Translations under genes and position numbers: made by a program
Assembly (NCBI GenBank): GCA_033980235.1
Contig: CM067062.1
Location: 10,009,027 to 10,073,026 of the forward strand
Direction of reading: 5' to 3'
DNA length: 64,000 bases
Origin: Diadema setosum
Taxonomy: Eukaryota > Echinodermata > Echinoidea > Diadematoida > Diadematidae
Shown here: one piece after another, positions 12,621 through 26,148 of the stretch
Numbering within the stretch: position 1 is the stretch's first letter
How the letters are laid out: each line of letters opens with the position of its first letter
The notes under the pieces: generated by a model
Told to the model about the DNA's origin: nothing
Database searches by the model: none
Seen by the model: only the letters and a program-made list of their open reading frames with translations

Positions 12621-14400
12621 CTATGTGAAGACGCTCGAAGTTAAAGTGTGAAGATGATTTCACACTATATCGGTGAATTTTCACAGTGTTCACATAATAA
12701 TGTTCTGTTTCACACTGTCAATTAATGATCCACGATGTGCTCACTTCAAGTTTTTTTAATGCTTGAATATAACAATGTGAAGAGATTTCAAAGTGTTTTG
12801 GCATCGTGTTTCACATTTGTTTTGTTCATACCGAGGGACATTGTGTTCTTTCCAGCAAGGTATATACGAGCCATGCTTCCCGTGTAGGTCTCTTTGTTTT
12901 TTTGTTTGTTTGTTTTTTATGTACTTCATACCTTATGATTGTTATACGATATTTGTATTTGAGAAAAGGACAAAGTTCAAATTTCAAAGTGCAAAATTGA
13001 AGTAGGATGGCACTCGACAGCACATTGTATCTGTTTTATGTCGGCTTAGACTGCGTATAAACACGTCATAATTTCTTACAATTATGTTTATGGCTTAACA
13101 TGCATAGAGATAATTATAAAGCCTAAGCAATTTTATTTAGAGATTTCACACAGTTGCGCATCTACGGTGTCAATGTTATGACCCGGATATGAAAATCTCA
13201 TAATGCTCCTGCCCTACGCATGCGAATAGTAGTGCAAATAGCAGCAAGTCTCAGGATGATGCAGAGGGGCAAATAAGTCCAGTATACTTTATGCCAAACA
13301 TCAAGTTAAATCAAGGTAAATCAAGGTAAACATAACTTTATGTTCTGTTAATTTTCACACACACACAAACAAACACACACAGACGCACACACACACACAA
13401 ACACACAAACAAAAACAAACAAACAATCAAGCACACACTAAATCGCAAAAGCACTTCCGTCATTGTCCGTAGTCTTTAACTGAGATGTATAAGAAGCATA
13501 AGACTATAAGATTTTGAGTTGCTGACTTGGAACGCAGACAAATTTAATTTGAACGCACTGACATGACTTAATAACCTTAAGCCATAGAGAGGGTGTAAAT
13601 GTAACCAGACAAATCACATTTTAACAATAAAGATATTGTAGGATTTCTCTGAGTATACGTTTAAGATTTACCTATATAATGCAGTCGTGGTTCACACCTT
13701 AGTGTGAACAGGTAGTGCTCCTTACTGTCGCCACTTCTTAAACGTTTTGTTTTGTTTTGTTTTGGGTGTTGTTGTTTTTTTTAGTATAGTCAACATTTTT
13801 TATCTAAACGGATTATCATAAAAGATGTAAGGTTATAAAGTATCTCTACACATATGTATCTCGTGAATTTAGTTGTGTTTATCATTTAGGAGGGACAATA
13901 GTCTTTGAGTGATCTTATCGGTCTTACTTTTTTTTTTTGCGTCAAAGAAATCAAAATACAGCACACAAAGGCATTCTATGTCACCTATGAACACACTGCT
14001 TATAGTACTAAGAAAGACGGTTTTCAGTGTATTATCTTTTTTTCTAAAATGCCGTCAGCGTTTTTGTGTATTTCTCCGTCACTGATGATGAAAACCATGT
14101 CACAGCACGTGACCATATTGTGTTAGGTGTAAATTTCCCGCTTTTTTTCACTCAATTATTTTGTTTGTTTGTGCCTTGCGTTTTCTACTGAATGCATGCA
14201 TCAAGTGTGACTCATCCGGAAAGAAAAAGAAAAAAAAAAGTGAAAACAGACTTTGGTGTGGCATTATTGTCGACAGTTATCACCATTACATCACCATGAA
14301 TGGCAATAACATCATTACAACAATCAGCAATACTTACGTCTATGTTATATACATAGATGCATTTCATTTAATTTTGTTATATTTGATGTAATTTTTCATC
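12617..14400. other. Non-coding AT-rich stretch
   Basis: Several GTGTGAA/TTCACAC words recur at 12650-12820 and near 13690-13710. A CA-rich stretch lies at 13359-13432. No open frame is convincing. Confidence 0.35.
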
Positions 14401-14407
14401 GAGAAAT

Positions 14408-14440
14408 ATGAAAATAAATTGAAATTGAAATTGAAATATA
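14408..14440 (+). repeat. Retroposon-like 3' tail, AATAAA followed by (ATTGAA)n
   Basis: AAAATAAATTGAAATTGAAATTGAAATA resembles the 3' tail of a non-LTR element. Similar TTGAA or CTTTGAA tails follow AATAAA at about 28510 and 44320. The body upstream is not recognisable. Confidence 0.5.
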
Positions 14441-15912
14441 CAGATAATATTTTCATTTCTTTGTTATCCTTATCATTATTATTTTCATTTTCATTATAAT
14501 TACTATTATTTTTACTTTCATCATTATTACTTTTATCATTACCATTATCATCATTATTGCTGCTTAAAGTCGAACGTATGGACGTGCTCCTTTATTTTCA
14601 AATTTTGCTGATGACGCTTCGACTACTGTTATAATAGGCATAAGTCAAATGCTATCGCTTCTGTAACTATACTAATGATAAAACTTGAGGTTATAACAAT
14701 TCAAGTTCTGTTCTTATCACTTATATCAAAACTTATACCGCTACTCCTTATTTAAGTAGGCCTACACTTTCATTCATCCCCAGACACCAGAAGCCCAAGA
14801 GGGGACATATATAATTTGTACCCCAACCATACGTTCATTTGCAACTCCAACGCCCTCGACAACTCTGTGTCTACCAAATTTCGTGACTTTACCTTAAAAT
14901 TGCAAACATTTTGATTTAGCTACATTGTGTCCAACATTATTGTTTCCAAGAGCTTGAACTTCATTTCTAACATGTGTAGTCAAAATTGTGATTAGTTTTT
15001 AATTCTACAATCGAAATAGACAATAGTTTGTGGTGAAAGTAAAGCTCAAATGCAAGATGCTTAACAATCAATTGTAAAATTATGATGAAGTTCCTTTGCA
15101 AGACTATACAGAAACTTTATCGAGGCTTGTTTGGTTGTCTCGAACAAAATTAACAAGTATTCCTGATCATCTACCTCACAATGTAGGCCTACTACTCCTC
15201 CTTTCCAGATCCCACTAAAAACTATTGCCCTGACAAAACTAAAAATTACCAACACTCTCTCCCTTATTATGGTAAGAGACTATCTTTAAAATTCTTGGAA
15301 ATGTCTAGGAAATGTTGCATATTGCGGCAGCAGATGCCGAAATCCAGTTGTCAGGTTGAGTTTAATCTTTCATGCCAACGCTAGAGGGCACTACTAGATT
15401 AAATCTTCGGCACAAAACGTTCTCACGGGAGTTTACTTGATATCAGCGTCCTGTCGATCATGGTACCAAACCGTCGCATGAATGTCTTCAGGATACCAGT
15501 AAAAAACATTTACAAAGGAAGCTTGTTGTTCCATCTAATATATGTGAGAGAGTTTATGCACGTTTATGAGAATCGCTCCTTTCTTCACTTAAATGCTGTA
15601 AAAAAAAAAAAAAAATCATAAGACCATTGTGGTGGTCGGCCTATTTCAAAATGAATGACAGGATTTCTACACTGTCAGAAACCTCTTCAAACTTAAAATC
15701 GCTTAATTTCTCACCATGTTCACGGAGTTCCAATTATATGCTTGAATAATCGCATTATTTGTGCTTTTTTTTTTATTCCATCACAGCTTATTAAAATGTG
15801 AGACACGAAAAAAATGATGCAGGTCCCTGTCTCACTTATGAACTGGAGATGCTTGGGATGCAGTCGATAGGAAGATGGAAAGATTTTTTTATATCGCTAT
15901 GAGTTCCAAACC

Positions 15913-16381
15913 TTTAAAGGGACATTCCGGACGATTTTCATAATTTAACATCATGTAGTACATAAATCAAAAGCTCCATGTATAGATTCGTGGAATTTGT
16001 TGTGGTCCTTGAGCAGAGAAACAAATAAATTGAAAATCTTAAACAAATTACACTGAACAGTGTTGATGACATCAGAGCCTCATATATTTCAGAAATGTAG
16101 CAGTGCAATTCCATTACAATACCACTTGCTCAACAAGTTCACCTGTGAAGAATCTATGCATGCCTTCTTCTTTTGTTCTGCTTCCGTGAGCCCCAACTCA
16201 TGCATTCCTATGGTGAGGCTGCCATGTCATCATCCTTGTTCATTGCAATTTGTTACAAATTTTGAAAACATTCTCATTCCTCATCTCAATCACTATAAAT
16301 TCTGAAACTCTGTACTCAGTTTAACTGATTTATAGTTGTTCAAATGTAAAAGTCTGAAAATCATCCGGAGGTCTCCTTTAA
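15913..16381. mobile_element. MITE, about 470 bp, TTAAAGG ends
   Basis: The left end TTTAAAGGGACATTCCGGAC and the right end GTCTCCTTTAA preceded by AAATCATCCGGAG form an inverted repeat that continues through the ATTTTCA / TGAAAAT pair. The terminal TTAAAGG is shared with the 51709-52274 family, but the interior differs, so it is probably a sister family. It has no coding capacity. Confidence 0.7.
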
Positions 16382-17051
16382 GGGCGGCATTTCGACACAG
16401 GACGATACAGCTGCGGGACGTTATCTTCGATGACATTACTGTGAATTCCCAACTAGATGATACTTATAGGTAACACGTGTTCTGTCTGACGTCTATTTTA
16501 AGACTTAGCCCATTGGACGACTCCATGTAACTCGTTTGTCCTCCTTGACTCAACATGCCGTTTAGATTGTCCGCCATTTAGATTTCAATGCTTTCACACT
16601 TTCAGATAAGAACTCGTTTTGAACGCGTTTAAAAGCAAGTTTCTGTTTAAATTACGTGTGTCATACATTATTTTCAAGTCTGAGAACAGGTTTCAAGCCG
16701 TTTCACTCCAACAAAATGTACAAATAACGTTTGCCAATGGTAGTCGGGACATGTTCTCGAATATTTGTGATTCTAAGTTCAAGAATGTAAAATGACCCTC
16801 CAAACATATTGGAATAGAAGCTTGACTTCTCGGAAACACTTAGGTAGGGAACGCTTCGTAAATCCAAATACTCCTAGAAATGCGTTTCACATAGTTTTAA
16901 TAAAGCATCGATTTCCTTTCACAAGTGTGAAATCACTCCACATTCCGTATGATCACTGAAATGCGCTAAAAGCCTATCCAAATAAGAGTCAGCTTGTGCG
17001 CCGAGCTAAATGGGCAGTTAGGACATACATACTGCGTCTATTATTGCTGTT

Positions 17052-17054
17052 GTG

Positions 17055-17128
<74 letters not shown>

Positions 17129-17130
17129 TG
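17052..17130. repeat. (TG)n microsatellite
   Basis: A nearly uninterrupted TG array. The His-Thr and Cys-Val frames over it are artefacts. Confidence 0.95.
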
Positions 17131-17535
17131 TGTATGGGTGTGTGTATGTTCATGAAAAATGTCGATCCAGGGTAGTTATCTTGACGTATTTCTTTCGTAG
17201 TTCTGGCGAGTATGTCGTCCGCCCATGTCTTCAGAGGCGATTCCAAGACGAGGAGTTCATGGGAATCATGATGGGCGTTTTGTATCGTCGTCTCACCTCC
17301 CTGGTGTGACGAAACCAGAATGTATAGACAGGCAGGGGTTTAATTGTTTTCAAGAACATTTTTGTGCCATTTAGTAATGAAAAATGGAATATAGATGACA
17401 TTAATCGTCAAATCTATACTCGAAAAAAAACACGAAGAAAACATTTCTCCACGTCAAACTGTGAATGCAAAATGTGAATGAAACAGTCCTTTGAAGGTAA
17501 AGTGTACGCGCGACTGGCAGTAGGGAAACGATGGT

Positions 17536-19067
17536 TTAACCCTAACCGCACCTGGGGGGAGGCCTGGGAGGCCCCCTCCCCTCCATACTTTTGACGATTG
17601 CATCGCGACCGCTGGGAATTTCGGATTCTCGCTTCATGACTTTTTCCCCTGAAGTCTCGCGCACATTTTGATACCACATTGTCCATATCGGACCTACCTA
17701 GGTGGTGTTATGGGCCAATTAGTATGCGCATGTCATTAAAACGGCTAATCGCTGCATCATTATATTTGTGTACAGTTACATACTGTCAATAGACCAGGGC
17801 CCCGTTGCAAGAAAGTTGCAATCAATTGCAAATAATTGCTCATTTTGAAACAACAATTCTGATTGGCTCAGGGTCTGCCCTATTAAGAAGACATGCATGC
17901 AACAATGATTTTGATTGGCCAGTGACAATCAGTTGCAAGTTGCGTTTAAACGCAAAGTTTCTAGCAACGGGGCCCATGGCTTGCATTACTTATAAATTTT
18001 GCTTAGGAATTGGTTTTCCACTTGGTTCATGCTTCTATATTGTTCTGAAATAAATTGGGCAAATTTTAGAAACAATGATATACATAAGGAATATAAAACA
18101 ATAGAAAACATAAGAAATAAAAACAATACAAAACATAACAAAAAAGTTGTTTTTTTCTCGTTTTTTTTTTTCTCTCTGAGGGGAAATTGAGTTTTTATCC
18201 ACATAGATGATTCAAATAACTCTTATCCTTCCACATGATTTACTGGGCACTCTTAGAAAACAATAAAATACATAACAAATGTAAACAAATAAAAACAAAA
18301 CAAATAAAAACATTGGAAAAACAAAAGAATAACAGTGATATTTTCACTTTTTGAGACAAAAATCATGATTCTGTAAAGTTAATTTCAAAAATGTTTTATG
18401 AATATGGCAAATAACTTTTTTGCTTTTTCTCATATTTCTATACTTTTTGTATTCATTGATTTTTCTTATATTTTGCACGCAAAATCACATATAAGCTAAT
18501 TTTTATTTTAAAAATCATAAATTTACTTAAATTTGCATAAATTATACTTCAAGTTTACAATATCAGGGACATTAGAATACAGTTGAAAAGTATGGTAGTG
18601 CCCATTGGTCCTGTAAAAGGATAATTTTACTTCCAGTTTCATTTTAGTACGTCATACATTTCAAAAGTATGCAAAAATTCATAAGTAGTAAATTTGCATA
18701 CTAATAGTTTATGCAAATCTGCTGTACTTATAAAAATAGATAAGAATTGATTTATTTCACATTTGGGAAACATTATTCTTCATTATTACACAATTTTCAT
18801 GTAATTTTGTACTTTTGTACTTTTGTACAAATGCATAAGATACGCATTATGAATAATTAATTAGCTAATTATGGAAAAAATTTGCATAATTGATTAAAAT
18901 AAATTACACCATCAGATTCAGCACGCAAAGATCTATCAGCATGCAAATTTTCAAGTTCATCAGACATTGCGTTTTCGAGATCAATGGGGGGCCTCCCAGG
19001 CTCCACCCCCCCCCCCCCAGTATTTTCATGGAGTCAAATACCAGTACCCCAGTACAGTAAGGGTTAA
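17536..19067. mobile_element. Possible 1.5-kb TIR element with TTAACCCT ends
   Basis: Near 17536 the sequence TTAACCCTAACC leads into a block centred on GGAGGCCTGGGAGGCCCCC. Near 18989-19067 the inverse occurs, GGGGGCCTCCCAGGCTCC leading to AAGGGTTAA. The spacing between end motif and GC-rich block differs on the two sides, so the match is partial. The AT-rich interior carries no gene, and a separate MITE (17797-17975) sits inside it. Confidence 0.35.
17797..17975. mobile_element. MITE, 179 bp, GGGCCCCGTTGC ends
   Basis: The left end GGGCCCCGTTGCAAGAAAGT is inverted at the right end as TTTCTAGCAACGGGGCCC. The inside repeats TGCAA words and TGATTGGC twice. It is non-coding. Confidence 0.8.
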
Positions 19068-19750
19068 AGGACGGACGTATATCAGTTTGCATCCCTTTAA
19101 TATGGAGTATAGTAGGCCTACCGGTCTCATCCGGAGCGCAAAAATGGCAATAGCATAATCATCAGCGACGTACATGCATTGAAGATTCAGACAGAACAAT
19201 GTGCAGATTTACAGGCGACTGCATAACATATGATCAGCAGATCGCCTTCTCGTCCTCATCTACCGAATATGCCGTCTACCCATGAATGCTCCAGAACCAA
19301 CGTTTTCTTTTTAAGACCTGAAGAAGCCGACCACGCTGGAAGAAGCATAAGGAGAATTTGAAACACACAGAAACAGCAAAAAAATGTTTAGTCTATCATT
19401 TCAGCCAACACATTAGGATGATATCTTTATGACTCTCGGTGGCATTCCTTCTTGGAAAAGGGAAAATAGAATATATGGAAATGAAGGGAATGATCATGAG
19501 TAAAGCTGAGTATCCCAGTTTGGCTGATGTGCAAGCAAACGGTGCGAGGCAATGTCAAAAATGCACGGGTTTAATCTGCGACAGACCCCTGCCATGTTTG
19601 CACAGATTAACGGCTGCTGACGGTTTGAACATGTGCAAAGAGTTCAAGAGACTGATATTTGGTGTATTGCTGTTACGTCAGGGCCACTGTGAAGTCACAT
19701 GCGCAGCACTGAATAATGGTTTAATACACATTCTGGTGTCATAATATTAT
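19068..19750. other. Non-coding stretch
   Basis: A 101-codon plus-strand frame at 19439-19744 has no recognisable domain and no supporting splice signals. Nothing else was recognised. Confidence 0.35.
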
Positions 19751-19754
19751 ATTT

Positions 19755-19826
19755 GAAGAGCTTGCTTCCAAAAGGCGGTAAATCCATTGAAAATGATGGA
19801 TGACGCCTTTCGAAAGCAAGCTCTTC
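19755..19826. mobile_element. 72-bp near-perfect hairpin element
   Basis: GAAGAGCTTGCTTCCAAAAG at the left pairs with CTTTCGAAAGCAAGCTCTTC at the right, and the pairing continues into GGCG/CGCC and ATCCAT/ATGGAT around a short loop. The terminal GAAGAG and a GCAA-rich arm recall the ends of the 4434 and 54693 MITE, so it may be a minimal relative. Confidence 0.65.
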
Positions 19827-19885
19827 ATTAATTTTGAAGAATTTGATCGAGGAAAAAAAAAAGGGTTAACGCCATTTTTTAACTT

Positions 19886-19977
19886 GTTAACCCGTTGAAG
19901 CCAAGTCCCGAGTATACTCGTGCAGGTGTCTATGGGAATCGTGTCTTATGTCAAAATCTGCTGGTCCTCAACGGTGC
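19886..19977. repeat. Short palindromic repeat unit, GTCCCGAGTATACTCG family
   Basis: It contains GTTAACCCGTTGAAGCC, then GTCCCGAGTATACTCGTGCA, then GTCCTCAACGG. The tandem pair at 62504-62686 has the same order of blocks. The ends are inverted (CCGTTGA / TCAACGG), as in a very short MITE. Confidence 0.65.
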
Positions 19978-20097
19978 GACGTATTCAGAAACCACTCTAT
20001 GAGATGTCAAAGAGCATGCAATTCTAAACTTGATTACGTAGGCCTAATATTTTTCACAAAGGAATGATAGCCGTGTTTAATCTATCTGGTTGGATGG

Positions 20098-20645
20098 TTA
20101 AAGGGCAAGTCCGTCTTCATTTATAGATATGTGGATTGAGTGAATGCAACGATATTAGTATAGAACATATTATCAGTGAGAGTTTGAGGAAAATCGGGCA
20201 ATCTGTTCAAAAGTCACTGCTGGATGAGAAGACTAATACAGCAGCTGCTTGTATTGTGACATTATATGTGTAGAAGGATATAAAGAAAGTATAAGAAAAT
20301 TCAACATATTTTCACATTTTTCGCATTAAAAAAAAAACCCACTTGACTTGCCTCTATCAGAAGGTATATTATAAGGGGAAGAATATTACCCTTAACATAC
20401 GTCAGTGACAAATCAAATTAATGTGCGGGGTTTTTTTCCAAAGAAAAAAAAAACTTTGTAAAATTCTCTTTATGTTTTCCATACATGTGACATCATACAC
20501 AATCAATGAGCTACTGCGCATTCAGATACTTTAAAAATTCATAACTTTTGAACAGATTGTCCGATTTTCCCCAAAACTTACACTGATTACCGTGTTCTAG
20601 TAATATTACTGCATGCTCAATACACTCTAACGATGGACTTGCTAT
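20098..20645. mobile_element. Copy of the TTAAAGGG-ended MITE family
   Basis: It opens with TTAAAGGGCAAGTCC followed by GTGGATTGAGTGAATGCAAC and TGAGAGTTTGAGGAAAATCG. It closes with the inverse blocks AACTTACACTGATTAC and GATGGACTTGC. An internal TGGATGAGAAGAC block matches the 51709 copy. The terminal TTAA on the right is not preserved. Confidence 0.7.
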
Positions 20646-22437
20646 TCAAGATATCAAATGGTAACGTAAAACAATAAGATCGTAAAAATAAACCTCCTTT
20701 TTCTTATTTAATGTAAGTGATATACAGAAACTGGGTAAAGCCCGAAGGTTGAATTTGTCAACGGCCATTCAAAACCATTTGAAACAGTTGTTAGAGGTGT
20801 CGAGCATAATTGTATTTTATTCTGCAATTAATTTCTTCACATAGTGAGTTAACAACAGCAACAAACAAGGTAAATGACATTTGACGATGTGCAACGTACA
20901 TTTTGTAAGATACATGAATGTTCAAAGCGGAAGATTGTGTGTTTGTTCATTTCCCATTTGAGAAGATGACTGGATAGCCCATATTCAGCTGTGCTATAAG
21001 CTGGTCTTCCATGGGGTCTAGTTGGATGTGAGGCGGATAGCTCAGACCACTCCACCGGGTTAAACACCCTGCTCTTTGGGATGAATGAATGAAGCGGAAT
21101 CTTTTACGTGCATAAGTTGTGACTCTCTCACACACTGGACCTCCATTTTATGTTCTATATAAATAGGGAAAAGAAGATATCAAGAATAGGCCTAAATGCC
21201 TTTAAAGACTGGTCCCTACCAGGTAAATACCAATAGAAAAATGCACAATAAAAATTACAGAATACAATGAATAATTCCGATAATGAATATGATAAACACT
21301 TGGATAGCCAAGATATTTTTTTTTAACTCAGTTACGCATGTCATTTATGTACAATGTACACAAAGTAATTAACCTTTAAACACAGCCTTATATGGTATAC
21401 CGACACTAATGTTCTGAATTGGAGAAGACTGATCTTTGATCATGACTGTACTATTGCTTACGACTTTGGAGATAGCTATTTCATTGTGAGGTGAAACCTT
21501 TCATACCATAATAACTTGATTTCTGTGAAAGCATAATCATGGCAAAGGGAAATATTTTAGAAAGATCTGAAAATGCACCAATTAGGTCTATACAACTTTT
21601 ACCACACTTTACAATACACCCGGTAATTACATTACTTTCTATTATCATTACAAACACGTCTTAAACATTCTTTAAAACATAGTAATGTTTCGTTACTCTT
21701 TAATATTCACCAGAAAGATCACAGCTATGACGTGAAGGCGGTGTTCATGTCAATTCAATCTATAGCAAATATGCAAATTCGCGCATATGCCAAGACATAC
21801 ACACGCACACACGCACACACATATACACCCACACACAGAAACACATATTTGTATCCTCATAACGTCTACCATTTGAAATATGTATACATAAATCAGACTA
21901 AAATTGATTCATCTCCATAGAAAACCCTTCAAAAGCTGTCCTTTTTGTTTTCAGGTTTCTTGCGTTGACATTGACAACATGTTATAATTATATTAATTAG
22001 CTGAACATGCTAATTCGGCTGATAACATAATCGACTTATGTGGCCATAAGAGGGCAACAGAGCTTAGTTTACTACAATACCCATCTAAGACAAAATATGA
22101 AGCAACAAAAAACCTACGAAACCTGTTCATATACAGTTTATTATGGTATTCAAGATATTTCCATAATTTAAAATCAGAAATTGGAAAGATTTCAATGAAA
22201 ATGGTAGGGGTAAGTGAATGACACCAATCTTACATGAAACTTGGTCTGCCGTTCCGATTAACCTCTTTACAAACCTCTTTACAAGGCAGTTCGCAGTTCC
22301 ACTTTGCGCACGAACAGAAGAAAGGTCATTCGTACCACCAAGCATGTTGGTTTTTATATTCACGGAGATAAGCATCTGTGATACTGTAATCCTTATAAAT
22401 GCTTCCTGCTGCCAGCAAATCCACCTGACAGCAATAG
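20646..22437. other. Non-coding stretch
   Basis: No gene is recognised. It is AT-rich sequence with a short CA-rich stretch near 21801-21846. The 120-codon minus-strand frame at 22127-22489 runs into the foldback element and has no family features. Confidence 0.35.
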
Positions 22438-22439
22438 TA

Positions 22440-23979
22440 GCCATGTTCAGACGTATTTCCAGTCGGAGTAAAATTTTATGGCGCAGCAAATACTTATAAA
22501 TACTTATCTTACCACGACCCTGTGTCTACACGACGGTCGTGGGAAGAAACTCCGACCAATCTACCACGGTCTTCGCGGGGATCACCGCGGAGGGACGGTT
22601 AACTTCCGGAAGTGGTAACGCCGCGCACGTCGACCATACGATTGTTTTTTACCAGCGGCATTTGTCTTCTCCATTTTTGTTGATAAGACTTTGTGAGCGC
22701 TAGCTTCGTCGCGATTGAATAGGTTAGAATTGCACTACACGCGCACGTGTACTCGAAAAATGTCAACATTGTGGTTTGACCCCGGAAGTTTTACCTATAG
22801 GTCGAAAGGTACGTAAGTTCATAGATACTCCGAGGGCTTGTCCGCACGGGAAATTTACTCCGACCGGCTAGTCGTGGTAGCGAGATACTCCTGAGAAAAC
22901 TCAAGAGTATCTTGGTCAGAGGAAGAGGTCGTGGTAAGTTCCCCCGACTAGAGGAAGTTACCACAACCTTGTTCAGACAGCCACTACTCCGACCTTTCCT
23001 CCGACCTTCCTCCGACCAAGCTTCCTCCGACTCTTCCTCCGAAGTTACTCCGACCAAAACTGCCTTCGTCTGAACGCAGCTAGTGGTATTTGGCAATATC
23101 AATATACATAGATTTTCAATACATTCAATGCAATATAATGGAATGGATGCTTTCCCAAGTGGTAATTGACGGATCATTCTGGTCATCTGGTCTACGCAAG
23201 TTCATTCTTTATTTGGACAGGTTCAATGAAATCCATAATATTTGTCACGTAAAGCTTACGCAATATGTCCCTAAAACACGAGTGAAGTGCCCTTATATAT
23301 TCACTATGGACCTAATATAACACAAGCTGTGTTCAGACGAGGGCAGTTTTGTTCGGACTAACTTCGGAGGAAGGGTCGGAGGAAGCTTGGTCGGAGTAAT
23401 TCGGAGAAAAGGTCGGAGTAGTGCCCGTCTGAACAATGTCGTGGTAACTTCCTCCGGTCGGAGGAACTTACCACGACCTCTTCCTCCGACCAAGATACTC
23501 CTGAGTTTTCTCAGGAGTATCTTGCTACCACGACTAGCCGATCGGAGTAAATTGCCCGTGCGGACAAGCCCTCGGAGTATCTATGAACTTACATAACTTA
23601 CGACCTAGGTAAAACTTCCGGGGTCAAATCGCAAATGTTGACATTTTGCGAGTACACGTGCGCTTATCTAGTCGATCGCGACGAAGAATCTAGCGCTCAG
23701 AAATGTCCATCAACAAGAATGGAGAAGACAAATGCCGCTGTGCGCTGGTAAAAGACAACAACAATCGTATGGTCGACGTGCGCTGCGCTACCTCACCTCC
23801 CTGGTTACACCGACCCTCCACGGTGATCCCCGCGAAAGCCGTGGTAAATTGGTCGAGGTTTCTTCCCACGACCGTCGTGTGGACACAATAAAATGGTCGT
23901 GGTAAGATAAGTGTAAATTTGAATCTTAATTGCTGCGCCATAACATTTTACACCGACTAGAAATACGTCTGAACATGGC
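22440..23979. mobile_element. Foldback element, 1.54 kb, with arms of several hundred bp
   Basis: The ends GCCATGTTCAGACGTATTTC and its inverse GAAATACGTCTGAACATGGC are flanked by TA on both sides (22438-22439, 23980-23981). Long stretches of the left half reappear inverted in the right half: the CCACGACC/GGTCGTGG blocks, the GTACTCG/CGAGTAC blocks and the TTGTCCGCACGG/CCGTGCGGACAA blocks. Inner arms carry tandem CTCCGACC/GGTCGGAG units (about 22850-23085 and 23330-23535). A roughly 245-bp unique centre (23086-23330) separates the arms. There is no transposase, so it is a non-autonomous foldback or long-TIR MITE. Confidence 0.85.
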
Positions 23980-23981
23980 TA

Positions 23982-25780
23982 TGGACTATTCACCAGTTCA
24001 CGGCAGTCTTTCTTTGATGTAATGATCGTCACCGACACCTCATTATGTGCATCTTAATGAGTACATTAAGGAGTCTTGACAATCAGTGACAATAACGATT
24101 GTGTAATCATGATGTATCGTCACTAACAAAAGAATCATTTCCCTCATTTCAGTCTTGTTTCGCTGATGTGCTTTTTTCAGACGGAAATGTCTTTGAATAG
24201 ATACAGATGATGAGGAGCAGCAAACCTGAAATCATTACAAATTTTGTGTCAAAAGATTGGTACTTGCTGATTCGCACATTTTTGCACACGCATAAGACCT
24301 TGCCTAATGGCAAGATATATCTGTTCTCAACCATTACCGTCCCTTTTTGCTCTGGAATAAGTTGGAGAAAAGTGAAATATTGAGATCACAAATGACAATC
24401 ATTCTGCCAAAATGTTAGCTTTCTTTCAAAAGCTGCCTGCTTCTCCCAAGCGAAATTGTTTGAGGTATGATTTCCTAACATACACCACAACTGCACATTC
24501 ACTTTAATTGATTTTTGTGAGTTATTTTCTTCTGCGCATATAGTTTTAGATTTCTCGAATCTCCGTCTTGGTCTTCTCCCGGCTTGCTGTCGGTGACGAT
24601 CATGGGATCAAAGCAGTGAAGCATGCTAAAAATGTCTTTGTGGCGCTTTTGAGATGTACAGTTGCATGAATTAATTAACGATACGATGAATGTCCATGTG
24701 TATTAGGTCCATGATATAACCGACTGAAAAAGAAAGGTCATTCGGACCAGTGTGCCCGTGAACTAACTCCGAACTGGCTTATTAGGGGGAATGTACAAGA
24801 ATACAATACTACCGCCAGTTACTGGGACTACTAGAAATAGAAGTAGCAGAAGAAAGTAGCAATAGTTGATGATCGTTATTCCGGAAGCTCGATAGTCCAA
24901 AAGTGAAAAAGGTTCGTTCAGCAAGGGAGGTGAGATTCACCTCCAAAAAGTTCATCTGAAAATGAAAAAAAAAAAATGCGCACTGACAAGCCTTCGGAAC
25001 TGCGGGTACTCCGTTTAATTGGGTTGTAATGTCAGAGTCAGTTCCAATGCACATTAAAATTACTTGATAATCGGGTTGCCTCTCCGCATAAATGGGTACA
25101 ATTTTCTTCTAATCGAATTTCTACCCACATTTTATCGCAGATGAGACACTTAAAGAAATCATGCATGTCAAATTTCTGCTTAATTGGCGAAGAAGACCGA
25201 TCATTTGGGGAGTGATTAAACATGAAAACACATGTACACGTACCGATTTGCCACACGAAAACGAACATTACTATTGTGGCTGGCACTCACAATTGCATAT
25301 AGATAGACAGGAGTTGAACACACTTACGCTCCTTCCTTGCTCCGCAACAACATTCACAATACGAGAAGTTTGCAACGAAAATCAGGCCATGCACCAGCTC
25401 CATAATTTTGCTTTGCCCCAGTCACTTCTGGAAATGTAACCCGACCAACAAGTGCACGCAAAGAGACGTGTTCATTTCGGGAAACGCCTGCGTGTTAGCG
25501 AGGAGTCTATAGTCAGACGACAAAGTTTTCTTAAGACATATTTGTCCATAAAATTAATGTAAATTATTGCCGTGACTGAGCAAGTGTAAGGTATGTACAA
25601 TGTATAATGTGCCATGCAAGCACGCGTGTTAAGCATACAGTGTAGGTGTTTGGTGCAGAGTGCAATGCATGTAAATACACACTGTGAGTGTCAATTGTGA
25701 ATAAGACGTGTTCTTCATTCCGCTTAATCCGGTAAGAAACGCTCTGCCCGAGCCTACCCGATTATGCGGAGAGTACTGTA
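23982..25780. other. Non-coding stretch
   Basis: No gene is supported. The 92-codon frame at 25161-25439 has no motif or splice context. Confidence 0.35.
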
Positions 25781-25784
25781 GTTG

Positions 25785-25817
25785 TAGTAGTTGTACTACA
25801 GTAGTATAGTAGTAGTC

Positions 25818-25901
<84 letters not shown>

Positions 25902-25976
25902 ATAGTATTAGTATAGTAGTAGTACTAGTAGCAGTAATAGTATTAGTATAGTAGTAGTACTAGTACGTAGTAGTAT

Positions 25977-26017
<41 letters not shown>

Positions 26018-26045
26018 TAGAAATAGAAATAGTTGTAGTAGTAGC
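25785..26045. repeat. (TAG)n microsatellite, about 260 bp
   Basis: A long TAG/AGT trinucleotide array with scattered TATTAG and TAGTAC interruptions, ending about 100 bp past the 3' end (stop at 26149) of the minus-strand EGF/propeller gene. Confidence 0.95.
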
Positions 26046-26148
26046 TCTTGTTGTTGTTGCTATAGAAGTTGTGGTAGAGCTGCAGTAGAAGTAGAAATAG
26101 CTGTTTAATTTGGCTATTGCTACATAACATGCGAATAAATGATCTTCT

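Noticed and set aside
22127..22489. 120-codon minus-strand ORF
   Set aside because: It runs into the foldback element end, has no motif, and its base composition equals that of the flanks.
25785..26045. Possible CRISPR-like regular array
   Set aside because: A simple TAG trinucleotide repeat with no spacers. The genome is eukaryotic.
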